NCBI GenBank assembly: GCA_026413225.1
Contig: CM048557.1
Coordinates: forward strand, 47,685,371 to 47,749,370
From: Otis tarda
Taxonomy: Eukaryota; Chordata; Aves; Otidiformes; Otididae
Direction of reading: 5' to 3'
Length of the DNA stretch: 64,000 nucleotides
Shown: positions 12,346 through 23,580 of the stretch, piece by piece
Layout of the letters: every line of letters begins with the position of its first letter
Position numbering within the stretch: the first letter of the stretch is position 1
The notes under the pieces: generated by a model
Databases searched by the model: none
What the model was told of the DNA's origin: nothing
What the model saw: the letters and a program-made list of their open reading frames with translations, nothing else
Position numbers and translations under genes: made by a program

Positions 12346-14200
12346 CTCATGTGTGTCTGCAGCTGTTGTGAGGCTTTCTTTGCTGGCATTTTGGTCAAAT
12401 TACTAAGAAGTCCAAAGGATGACTCAACTAGCTGAATGCCTCAAGGAATTAGATTTTGTGATTCACAAGGATTAGTCTCTAATCTTGAACATAATTTTAT
12501 GGGATGATAGGGAAGATGACTTTTACATTACTTTTTTTTTTTAAGCATAGATTTAATTCAGCTGTTCATGCTAGTATGGGTATAAATGAAGATCCTGATA
12601 TAGGAACAACTACAGCTCTTCTATACACTTGGGGTCAAGGGTCAAATCATGGTGTTTTTACAATGCAGAATGAGAGAAAAATTAGAATGACAGCCACATG
12701 AGCTCTCTAATGAATGGTCAAATTCACTGTCCTTAGTGATGAGAGGTATAAAGCATCTCCTTTTTCACCAACAGGTTTCCTCATTTAGGCCAGGTGTGAT
12801 AAAGATGAGCTACCTAACTTCATCTGAGTAAACCTTTAACCTCTAAAGTTGGAGGTATGATGAAGTGCTATCTTTGGAAGAAGTAAGCTTATCAGTTTCT
12901 TTCCACATGACTAGACGCTACACTTCTACTGGTGAGCTGTATTCAGCAGTAGGTGAGTGTCCTCTGTGGCAGTACTCAGATGCTTTGTGTAACCCTGACC
13001 TCCCTAAAATCCCATCAGTGCCTCATTGCAATTATGTTGTTGCTTAATTTATATGTATCCATTTTTGTTTATTTCAGAAGATTCATTCGTAGCAAAAGGT
13101 CAACTTCGTTCATAAACTAAGGGCTGAGAAAAGGAGTGGACAAATCCACCACATTATATTGCAATCTCTTACATGAAGCAATCCAAATGTGTTTACTAGC
13201 ATGAACACAATTGCTTTCACATGTAATGTGGCTAATGTTCTGAATGCACTTGAAAGCAGAAATAACAGTGCCAACTAGGCAGAGCAGTGCCCACTTTCCA
13301 GCAGTGCTAATTTTTGGAGTACTTTGTATTCCTTATAAGCTGCATTGGAGATAGCAAATTGTAAATCTGGCACTAGTTCTCATCAGAGAAGGGAAGGAAA
13401 AATAGTTGCTATAGATAGTGTAGGTTTGTACCTGGAATTGCTTGGCTGTAGCCCGTGAACTAGTTTATTTTACCATCTATCAAGGTAATTTGAGAATCAA
13501 CCTAAATGGGAATATACCCCACCAGGCTCATGGCTTGGATTTTGGTTTTTCACTTTCACTAAATGTTAGGTTGCTGTTGGACTCCTCTGGGTGAGATTTC
13601 CATGAATGGAAAATGAATTTGTTTGTATTTGTGAATACAAACCAGAGGCATACAGCAAGCACCAGACCCGCTTCATCTGCAAGCTGTAGGTATTCTGCAG
13701 AATGTCATCTGTGCATCAGGTAGTCTTAATATCTGGTACTTATTGATTAGGATGCTGCTTATTTGCCAGCATAGTGGCATGTATCTACTAACTAAATACC
13801 CTCGGAAGGTCCAATCCTGTTCTAATTTTCACCAACATGAAAACAGAGTGACTTTGAACTTAGCGGTAGTACTCTAAAATTACAGCAACACTATGACTGT
13901 GAAAGCTGATCATCTGCAGGAATGCTTTTCTTCCATTAGTAAGATGGACTATACACCCTGTAAGTTCCTTTGATATCTCTGATCATGATCCTTAAACTGT
14001 GCTTTATTTCACCACATCAGATGACTACACATGATGTCTGAGCACTGACAGAATGCAGTTTATGTCATGTGGCTTGTTGATGCATAGTGTCTGACAGAAA
14101 TACAGGTGATACCTTCGTTTTCGTGTGTGATGTAACCTGCAATACTCTGTAGTGTTGTAGGGAAGTATATTGCAGGGAAGAGGTGCTTTTTTCTTTTTAC

Positions 14201-14217
14201 TTTTTTTTTTTTTTTTT
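14201..14217 (+). repeat. Poly(T) tract, 17 T
   Basis: Uninterrupted T run, seen directly. Confidence 0.9.
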
Positions 14218-15892
14218 AAATGGAGTAGCTGAATTGACCATTGTAGAATTACAGAAGCCCTCCAAATCCCCCACATTGACCACACAGAGTTTAGCCTTAA
14301 GCTTCTATTCAATGATAACACCTTTCAGCAGCTCTCAAGCAGCCTAATCCACTGGCCTGAGTGAGACCTGATCTGAGCTATCACAGAGTACGGTTTGAGT
14401 TCTCACCTCAATCCTTCACTGACATCTGAGAGAAGATAAGAGGAAGTCTCCAAATTTCTATACTTATTGTGTACTTATCCCTTCTCCTTTGGAATCAAGG
14501 CAATTTGCTGAGAAAGAAGGGAAGATATAATAAGGATCCAAGGTTTATGCCACAGTAGAATCCTAAGGCTGGCCACATGTGATTATCTAACTACAGCTTA
14601 ATTACATCTCAGTATTCACTGTTAATTTTAGAGACATTGTGTCTGAAGATTCCTAGATATTATTTATGTAGCTGGGAAGAGCAAAGATGAGTTGCCTTCT
14701 CCTTCTTTGCATTTTGTATTTCCTCATCAGCCAGTAATTTAGGTGTCCACTGTTGGCGATTGAATTGCATTTGATAAAGCACACCGTTGCTGCTGTATTT
14801 GCTGCCTATCAGATATCAATGGGCTTGAAGTATGGCATTACTGAAGAAGATATGGTCTCTGCCCTAGACAACTATTTAAAACAAACTAAAAAGCCCCCAA
14901 GCCAATAAAACACATGCAGCCCACCCTCACCCCCCCCTTAAATAGGCAGTTGAAAAGTTACTGAGGGTGTAAGTAGGAAGCGGTAAAATGTTTACTGGAG
15001 TAGACAGTAAGGCTGGGCTTGGCATTGGTAGCCTTAGCAGGACTAAGGAATTCAGGAGTTGCTATTCCTGAATTGCTCTCTGTTAGTTTTCATTAGTGAG
15101 ATTATAGAAAAGAAAGCAAGACACTTGTGGACAGAGCTGGCCACTGGATTGTACCTCTTCTGTGGATGAGTGGAAGTTTTCCATTAGTGTTAATCCAGTA
15201 GCACTGATCTTAAGAGAAATCAGGCACTTGTCTATCTCTGTCCTGCTTTATGGAAGTAAAGTGTCTTACAGCCTAAGGCTGCACAGTTTGTGCCCCATCA
15301 GTGTTTGGGTAGTTGCACAACACAGGTTCACTTTTTTTCCCCAGATTGTCTCACAATAGGTAGTCTTTCTTGCTAGGAGAGGAGGCAGCTCCTTTGAGCT
15401 GCTGCTGCAGCAAAGGAATTCACTAAGGTTTTGGCATTGCACGCTGATGTTAGAGAGCAAGAGGAAAAGACTGGGAAAGTGCCCAATCACTGAGACCTTT
15501 AAAATCAGACTATATTTTCTGAGCAGCTGTCGATGGAGTGTGTGTGAGATTATTATTGTTTGCAGAAGCTTTATTGATCTTGGCTTTGAAGCCCAGAAAT
15601 CTGTTTACAGCGGCCTATAAAAATGAACGGCTACTTCTTTTGCTGAAGGTTAACACACTATGTTTGTTTAATTGAATTTAAATGGTGTTGTGTTGTCTAA
15701 ATGTCAGTGTTAATGAATTTTTGAGTGATTCTAAATTCTCCTAGTTGGATTAAAATATATAGTTAAAAAGCAGTGTGTTAAAAGGGGGTACTATCCACTT
15801 CATTAAAACAAGATAAACATAGATCTGAAGAGAAACACTATTGCCTTTAACATAGTTCACTGCACAAGAAGGTCCTTTTAGTTTTCTAAGTC

Positions 15893-15916
15893 TTTTTTTT
15901 TTTTTTTTTTTTTTTT
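15893..15916 (+). repeat. Poly(T) tract, 24 T
   Basis: Longest uninterrupted T run in the window. No AATAAA on the minus strand next to it. Confidence 0.9.
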
Positions 15917-17026
15917 AACTTCCATTTGTGTTATTTGCATCTGTGTTTCTTTGGAAAGAAAGGAAGAGATGAAGAAGGCCAAAAGAGGTACCTTTGGAGT
16001 ATCCACCTCTTCTAGAAAATCACTTGCTTGAAGGAAGATCTTACTGTAGTGAATCTGGAAGACTTATATTTATTTATAGTTTCCTGATTGCAACAAGAGA
16101 GCTGGAAACTTTTGGTACTGCTTGGCTGTAATGAGTTCTTCTGTGGACTGCTGTGGGCATTTTCCCCTTCTAGTTTTCTTGTTCTGAAACTAGTTCATCA
16201 AATCTTCTGTCCAGTTTCATTACATAGCTTTTTCTTTGCCCTGCAATTTATCAGGTAATGCTAATGTGTGTTGCTGACTGTACTGTAAGCTTAAGACACA
16301 AAGACTTAATCCAGAAGCAGAATTTACCAAAAAATATACATATGTAGGTCATGATATTTGTTTTGCAGCCATATTTTTTTTCCTCTAAATGTGGTATTGA
16401 CATGGTATCTTAAAAATATGTATTAGTTTTTGTCGTTGTCTGATTAAACATGGGAGTGTGTCTGAAAACTGTTATGGTCCAGGATGCTGCTGTGCGCCTG
16501 AACAGGCTTACAGGCAGTCCTTTTCCCCAGATCCTTCACTGTGTACTTAGGTGTCTATAATATGTTTTGCCTATCCATAAATGGATCAGGACGTTGCTGA
16601 AATAAGTTGCATAAACACAGCAGGAAAATATTCCCTCTTGATTATACTATCAGTTACATCTCTTGTGCGCTACCTACTCTCAAGCCACTCTCTGTTAGGG
16701 ATTTTTTTCCCCTTCAATGTCCCATTCGATGTCCTCTCCTCTGGTTACTGGACAGTTACATATGACAGAGACCAGTGACTGCAGCTCACAAGTGACCATT
16801 GACTGCAACATCTGCCTCTCTTCAGTGAATGACTGTTTTCAGATTTTGCGTCCTCACCCCAATTGGTACACGTAGAGAGACTATGGGATTGGAAACTAAA
16901 AGGGAATAAACAGAAAATGGCAAGAGGAGTGGAGAAGTACATTTTAATCTCTATGAGTTATTGGAATATTTAGCATCAAGCCAACAAGTGTATCTTCTTT
17001 CAGTCCAATGCTGTGAGTGCTCACTG

Positions 17027-17050
17027 TATTTACTTATTTATTTATTTATA
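17027..17050 (+). repeat. TTTA microsatellite
   Basis: About five to six ATTT units, one imperfect. Confidence 0.8.
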
Positions 17051-17242
17051 GAATAACTGTGAATTTCTCCCCCCCATTTTTTTGAGAGCTCAAACAGAGC
17101 AGTGATGTTCCCCAGGGAATATGAAGTTACAGAAGATCATTGCTCTCTGTTGGGGCTTTCAAATATCACAATGCTCTTGAGAAAGTTTGTTCATGAAACA
17201 GGTTCATCATCTATTAAATGTCTTCTCCAGGGAATGGTCCCT

Positions 17243-18094
17243 CTGCCATCCAGAGGGACCTTGACAGGCTGGAGAGGTGGGCCCGTGCCAACCTCATGAA
17301 GTTCAACCAGGCCAAGTGCAAGGTCCTGCACCTGGGTCGTGGCAATCCCAGGCACAAATACAGGCTGGGCGGAGAATGGATTGAGAGCAGCCCTGAGGAG
17401 AAAGACTTGGGAGTGCTGGTGGACGAGAGGCTCAACATGAGCGGGCAATGCGCCCTTGCGGCCCAGAAGGCCAACCGCATCCTGGGCTGCATCAAGAGGA
17501 GCGTGGCCGGCAGGTCGAGGGAGGTGATTCTGCCCCTCTACTCTGCCCTGGTGAGACCCCACCTGGAGTACTGCGTCCAGTTCTGGAGCCCCCAACACAA
17601 GAAGGACATGGACCAGTTGGAAAGGGTCCAGAGGAGGGCCACCAAGATGATCAGAGGGCTGGAGCACCTCTCCTATGAGGACAGGCTGAGAGAGTTGGGG
17701 CTGTTCAGCCTGGAGAAGAGGAGGCTCCGGGGAGACCTGATAGCGGTCTTCCAATACCTCAAGGGGGCCTACAGGAAAGATGGGGAGAAACTGTTCAGTA
17801 GGGCCTGTTGTGATAGGACAAGGGGTAATGGGTTTAAATTAGAAGGAGCTAGGTTTAGATTAGATATTAGAAAAAAATTTTTTACAATGAGAGTTGTAGA
17901 GCACTGGAACAGGTTGCCCAGAGAGGTGGTGGATGCCCCATCCCTGGAAGTGTTCAAGGCCAGGCTGGATGAGGCTCTGAGCAACCTGATCTAGTCAGGG
18001 ATGTCCCTGCTCTTGCAGGGGGGTTGGACTAGATGACCTTTGAAGGTCCCTTCCAACTCTAACCATTCTATGATTCTATGATTCTATGATTCTA
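17243..18094 (+). mobile_element. CR1 LINE, 5'-truncated, young copy
   Basis: Starts abruptly inside ORF2 at the CTGCCATCCAGAGGG word and runs to the CR1 3' end, with about three and a half copies of ATTCTATG at 18064-18094. The reading frame stays open through to the natural stop at 17994. It shows the CR1 C-terminal landmarks [61 protein letters not shown] and a terminal [11 protein letters not shown]1 is the dominant bird LINE; copies are nearly always 5'-truncated and lack target-site duplications, as here. The reverse transcriptase catalytic part is missing, so this copy cannot mobilise itself. Confidence 0.95.
17245..17994 (+). pseudogene. CR1 ORF2 C-terminal remnant (end of reverse transcriptase and connection region)
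   Basis: About 250 codons open without a frameshift, ending in TAG. It corresponds to the last quarter of the CR1 polyprotein, downstream of the catalytic YADD motif. There is no own promoter or start; the intact frame reflects recent insertion rather than function. Confidence 0.9.
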
Positions 18095-21000
18095 ATATAC
18101 AATTAAATGAGAGCTGAGCACAGAGGATATCCTGAGCAGCTGTATCCCTCTGGCTAAAATCTTCTATTAGCAGATACTACTTAAATAAAGGTGAAAGGAA
18201 TACTAGCAGTTACAGATAATAAACCCAGACAGATTCTTTGAGCCCTTCTCTATATCAACGTGGTCTTCATCAAAGCCTTTCAAATTTTTGTCCCGTTGTA
18301 TCTTAAATAACTCCATCATGAATACTAATGCTATAAGAAGAAATAAATTAAATTAGAAGCTTATTTGAAATCCATTCCAAACATTAAAGGTCCTGTTTCA
18401 AAGCTTTTGATCTCAATAGGTTTTGGATCAAACAAAGACTGTAGGTTCGATCCTTTTGTGACTTGCATATCTGGAACTTGAAGGGGTGGAAAAGCAGTGA
18501 ACTTCAATTTGCATGTTCAAAATGCAGCACATACAAAGAAGGTGAAGATGTGATAGATATTTGCTCTTTTGATTTGCCTTCAGGAAGTATCAAATGATAA
18601 ACAGTGCTTTTTCATGATGCATTGGAAATTCTCTGGAAGATCTACAGTTGAGTTCACTGTGGGCAGGAATAGCACCTGGGGAAGGACATTGTAGGAAGGA
18701 TCACAGATAGCTTAGAACTGTATTTATTTTGTAATTTGAACTTTTGTTTAGTCTGTGATAAATATGTTAGTAAGGACAATGTTGCATTGTTTCCAGTAAC
18801 AAGGAAATATTTGTTTTAACTCCCAGGTGATGCTGCAGTGAGAGTTGAATCAAATGCCCTTTAGGAATACTTATTTTTAAGGCTGGGATTTAGCAGTCTT
18901 GCGGATTAGTTAGGTTTCAGTAGTAATAAATTTTAAAGTATTACAGAATGAACAGATGAAAACTGTCAACTTTCTCTAAGTGGATCTGTCCATATTGCAA
19001 GATATCTGTTTTTATTTATGTTCATAGTCCCAGCAGAGGATCCAAGGTGAGCTCCAAAGGATGCTTCTGCTGTTAAAGGTTTCACCAGAATTATATGAAT
19101 ACAAGAAATACATTGCCCGCTTTTTCCCCAAATCCATATGTATAAAACTCTTTGAAACTTCACAGTTTTTAAGTAATCTAAGCTATTTAGTTAGTAGCTC
19201 TTCCTTTAGACCTAAGCTTGAGGATTTTTCTCAGCTGGGAAGAGCGTCACTAGTCCTTAAGTCAGCATGCTGTGGGAGCTCCCTGCTTTCCTTGAAGGTT
19301 ACATACGCTGTCTGTTGCTCCAGGAGAAATGAAAAACTCTCAGGGAAAATAAACCTTTCACCGCATGATTGATTGATCCTAGTCCTGTCTGAAAACTAGG
19401 GGAAGATTAGGAAGATTCACGTGGTCATATAAAGCTTCCATCAAAAGGGGTGATGCTTTTGGTGCATCTTTCTCCCCACCTTGGATATCTTCTGAGCTAA
19501 ATATGTGAGAGTAATATGTTCAAATGGTTGAACATACTATTTTCTGTTGTTATCATTAATAAGATTTCTGCACATTGTGGTATAACTGTATTTGTGAACG
19601 TGTTTTAGCTGGTTTATAATAAATGTGAGGATTTGTGTTTTTCCTAAAAATGGAAATTATTCCACATTATTTTTCTCTCTAAACTGACAAAAGTGGCCTG
19701 TCATATCTTAGGGACTTCACAAACAGATGCTTGAGCAACAGAAGGAGATTACTCCCCATGTAGAAAAATACAGGGTTATATTTTTTTTCTTTGGCTGTCA
19801 CAGGGCTCTCTGAACGGAAATCTTTGTTCTCCAGTTATTCTGTAGTCCCTGTTTGGATAGTCTGGGGAGACGATGAGATTTAGATAACCTTGCTGGGTGG
19901 ACAGCAGAACTTTCTTTGATGTGTTTGGAATAATTCTACTTCTAGGCTTAAGAAAGAAGGCAAGAAACAGTTGTTGAGCAGCTTCTATGCCATGCAGATA
20001 ACTTGGCTTATAGTACAGATGTTTGAACTTTGTCTCTTGCAGATGTCCCACAAATTAATTTTCTTTTTTGATTTGGAAACAATTTTTGTTGTTCTCTAGT
20101 GAAAACCTCTACAAATGAGTCAAAAAGGAAAACTTTGAGTTAAAATAAATCTCTGTTCAGCAATAGCTAATTAGATGTTCCAGACCATTTTGCTGCAGGG
20201 CTCTGCAGAATTGTTTCCAGTTCAGTGCATTTTTGTATACACCCTTTCTTCTCTTGAGCAGCAGGATTTTTGACTGTAATTTTTGTAATTGTTGTATAGC
20301 TTGTTTCTTCTACTAATTCTCATGCGAAGACTGCACTTGGGGGATAACATAAAATGAATCTGTGTGGCAAGACGCAGTGCCTTGGTGGAAAACCACCTCA
20401 GAGCTCCCAGTCTGAGCAGCAGGGAGCAGAGGTTAGGGGTCTGCGTTGCAGTTCTTGCAAAGTAGTACCCACTGAATCTTAAAGGTCAAATTTCTTTGGG
20501 TTTTTTTTTTAATTTTTTTTTTAATCTTCTGATTTATATTGAACACTTAAAAAATGTTTTTACTTGATTTTAAACAAAGACAGACCTAATAAACATCAAA
20601 CCGCTATATCAGCTTTGCTAGCATTTCTTGTACCACTGGTAGGTCAGGAGAATTTTTTTTTCCTCCCAGTGGTATATAACTACTTCTGAGAGAGGTTAAA
20701 GATCAGCAGAGGTCCTGTTGCATATGTTTGGAGAGTTAAGACCAAGGCATGGTCTTAAAGGCATGATTGGCATGATTGTGATTTTGCATGGTTTATTTTC
20801 AGTATTTGTCACTCTTAAATGTTTACTACTAGGGACTCTTCTGTGCAACTCTCATTCTATGAAAATGAGTTGGTCACTTGTATTATTGGTGCTTCTTTCT
20901 CATCAGAACCTGTAACACTCTGATATCAGCATAGGTCCCTGTCAAAATGGCTGAGATATTTAAAGGAACAGACAGGGTTCTCTGGCTTTCAAACTTTTGA

Positions 21001-21144
21001 CTATTGAGTTATTGTCAAAAAATTATCAGGAAAGGTCATAAATGCATCATACGGATTCTAAACAGAAAAAGAATCTTATAGTAAGGTGGTTCTGCAGACC
21101 AATTTCAGATAGTCTTTATGCCACCTTTGGGATTCCTGTCTTAG
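18095..21144 (+). other. NRXN3 intron, unique sequence
   Basis: No exon and no clear interspersed repeat seen. Confidence 0.55.
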
Positions 21145-21365
21145 AGCTAGGAATTCTGAATTCTTCCTCTACTGTCTCACTGACTTTGTGGTGCTTGGTA
21201 AATTATGTGGGACCAAAGAGATGCTGTGGTACTGCACTTCTTCATGTAGCCTATTGGGAGTTGCAACTTCTTCTGGAAGTGTGGATTACTAAGATCCTTT
21301 TCCCTGACTGTCAAATAGGGATGGTATTTGTTCTTTCTAAGCGTTGTGAAATATAAGAAAAATGT
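21145..21365 (+). repeat. Possible ancient MIR-type SINE remnant
   Basis: The words around GAGCTAGGAATTCTGAATTC, CTCACTGACTTTGTGG and, further on, CTGTCAAATAGGGATGG then GTTGTGAAATA follow the order of the MIR core (exam of recalled MIR pattern: CTCTGCCACTGAC, TGTGTGACC, TCTGTAAAATGGGGA, GTTGTGAGGATTAAATG). About 90 extra bases separate the halves. Very diverged; by-eye call. Confidence 0.4.
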
Positions 21366-21685
21366 ATTTAAATTTTACTGTTTTGTTATGACTTCATGTT
21401 GGAAATGATCATCACATTTGCTAAAAATAGTGTCATGCAAGTGTTTCTAATAACAAAAAAAAGTGGAAGATGACCTCATAGTCTTTGTTGAAATTCACTT
21501 TAACAGAATGTGGCTGAGCAAGGAGGTTGCTGAACCTGTGCGGTAGCTTCATGGGGATGTTGGGATTTGCTCCTTTGGGGTACACTGGGTGCCTGAAGTA
21601 AATGCAAACAAATAGCAAAAAGGAACCATAAAAACTTTTTGTCTGCTGTGAGCTGGTTGCCTTGTCTTTGCTAGTCTTGTTGAAG

Positions 21686-21706
21686 GTGTGTGTGCGCACA
21701 CGTGTG
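21686..21706. repeat. Alternating purine-pyrimidine tract with palindromes (Z-DNA type)
   Basis: Twenty-one bases alternate strictly (GT repeats, then GCGC, CACA, then CGTGTG). They hold two perfect palindromes, GTGTGCGCACAC (21690-21701) and CACACGTGTG (21697-21706), the latter containing an E-box CACGTG. Such tracts can adopt Z-DNA; any role here is unknown. Confidence 0.8.
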
Positions 21707-22255
21707 GTAGTATGTCTCAAAAATCTTGTACTATAACATTTCATTATCACGTTATCTTGATAATTGTTTTCTGAGTAATAAGGAGTGATAGAAAACCATT
21801 TTGTTTATATTATAAGGTCAAGTTTTGTTTCTAAATATGCTTTTTGTTATAGATTCCTGTGACTCATATATTGGCCTTAATGAAGTTTTAGGCCATTTCT
21901 TTGTGTGCTAGCACAGATTTGAAAAGAAATTTATTATTTCCTTTTCCCTTTAATTTCAAATGAGGTGTTACTTACTGGGTAGAAAGACTTGTGTCTCTGA
22001 GGATATTAGTACAAAGCATATGATTTCTGCTTTAATGCTATAACTTTGATGCATGGCTTAGTCTGTAGTAATCCTTTACACTCATCACATGCTTACTGGT
22101 AGCCACAAACATAGCCTGCTAAGCCCTCTAGACTACTAAGTGCTTTAAAATAATAAAAAAAAAACATTAAAAGTTGCATCTTCTTGTTCAAGTAAATGTG
22201 ATGAGGTAGCCAGACAGATTTTCTTTAAAACGGTAAGATGGTGTTTGGTTTGGGG

Positions 22256-22272
22256 TTTTTTTTTTTTTTTTT
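22256..22272 (+). repeat. Poly(T) tract, 17 T
   Basis: Uninterrupted T run preceded by a short G/T-rich stretch. Confidence 0.9.
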
Positions 22273-23498
22273 ACTTTTTCCATATACAGAAATAGGAATA
22301 CGGAATTCCTGATTCTGATCTTTGTGTGCAGCCGACATCTTATGCTCTGTAGCACAGAGAGGAAAACTGCTTCTCTACAGATAAGGATGCTGAACAAGCA
22401 CTGCTCCATGACATTACATTAGCCTTTAAAGGCTTAGTGCTGTGTCTGTGCAGAACAGAGGCAGAAGCTGGTGCATCTGGGATCCATTTGGCAGTTCCCA
22501 TTATCGCTCATGACTCTGATTGCTCATCTTCTTGGCAACTTCACCTAGGAGAGCCAGGAGTGAAAACAATTCAAAGGTGAACTTAGTTCTCAGCCCTAGA
22601 AATTCCTGACTCAGTAGCAGCAGTGTTGGAGCCAGTGTATTTAAAACCTTTGTGGCTTCTCCCTGCAAGCAGATGTCCTTATTCAGAGCCGTGTCAACTG
22701 AGAAAATTTCAGCAGTTCTAAATGTGCTAGTGAGGAAAGACCTTTAAAATCTCATTGATGTGCCCTTGTGTATCTGCATCCTTTAGAAGCAGTCAGTTGA
22801 TGAGTCTGTTGTACTGGTACTTTAAATGTGTTTTGGCACATTGACAAACTATTAAAAACTTGTGTTTTCACAGCTAATTATAATTCCTTCCTGGCAGCAT
22901 TAGAGGCAACAGCATCAAATCAAAGGAGACACTTAGATAGAAATATATGCATAAAAACCCTTAAAGCGTATTTCTTCTAGACTGATGTGTAGGAAGCAGT
23001 ACGGCACTGTACAGTAAAGGCAGCATTAAGAAATACTGAAATTACAGGATGCAACAACATCCACCTGCCAGAAGAGCAAGTTATAATAGTCTTTGGGTCA
23101 CGTTTCATGATGACTTTAGTCTTTTCTGTCTTCTTTGATTCAGACAGCCTGGTTCACTTAATGTGATTAAAGTTCCCTAGATGATGCATCAAAGTTGTGA
23201 AGGCTTTTTGTCTCTGGATACATAACGGGTAGCTGTCTTTCTGTGGTGTTTGTCATTTCAGGGAAGGGAATGAGGAACAGGATTAAAGCAAAGGCATCGC
23301 ATGATAGGCAACTGATTGAAAATCCAACAAATTACCATTAGGGGGTTTATTGTGGGCAAGCATTCAATCATAATATATTGCAGTGTTTATTAATATTCCT
23401 TGCTTATTTACTTGCCCCTGAGTTTGCATCCTGAGTGATCAAGCTTTCTTCCATCAACAACTCTCAAAGCACCCCTGTATAGACAGAGAAATATTTCT

Positions 23499-23580
23499 TG
23501 TCTCCACTTTGCAGAAGGGGAGAGTGAGACTCTGAAATTCGCCTAGTGTCCCAGAACAAGCTGGCTGCAGACCCAGGAAA
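23499..23580 (-). repeat. Possible ancient MIR-type SINE remnant
   Basis: CCACTTTGCAGAAGGGGAGAG, then a diverged middle, then CAAGCTGGCTGCAGACCCAGGA. This parallels the MIR complement (CCACTTTACAGATGGGGAAAC… GTCACACAGCTGG…GAGCCAGGA). Diverged and short. Confidence 0.4.

Larger units (their letters stand above)
12346..17242 (+). other. NRXN3 intron, unique sequence
   Basis: No exon recognised. It has T runs at 14201-14217 and 15893-15916 and a TTTA microsatellite at about 17027-17050. The stretch at about 15541-15760 looks non-repetitive and could be a conserved non-coding block, which I cannot test. Confidence 0.55.
21366..23498 (+). other. NRXN3 intron, unique sequence
   Basis: No exon recognised. 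It contains the alternating purine/pyrimidine tract at 21686-21706 and a T17 run at 22256-22272. Confidence 0.55.

Noticed and set aside
17191-17754. 187-codon minus-strand open frame
   Set aside because: It is the antisense of the open CR1 ORF2 remnant; a shadow of a GC-rich coding frame.
18440-18460. GGTTCGATCC, like a Pol III B box / tRNA T-arm
   Set aside because: No matching acceptor, D or anticodon arms upstream; not a tRNA gene or tRNA-derived SINE.
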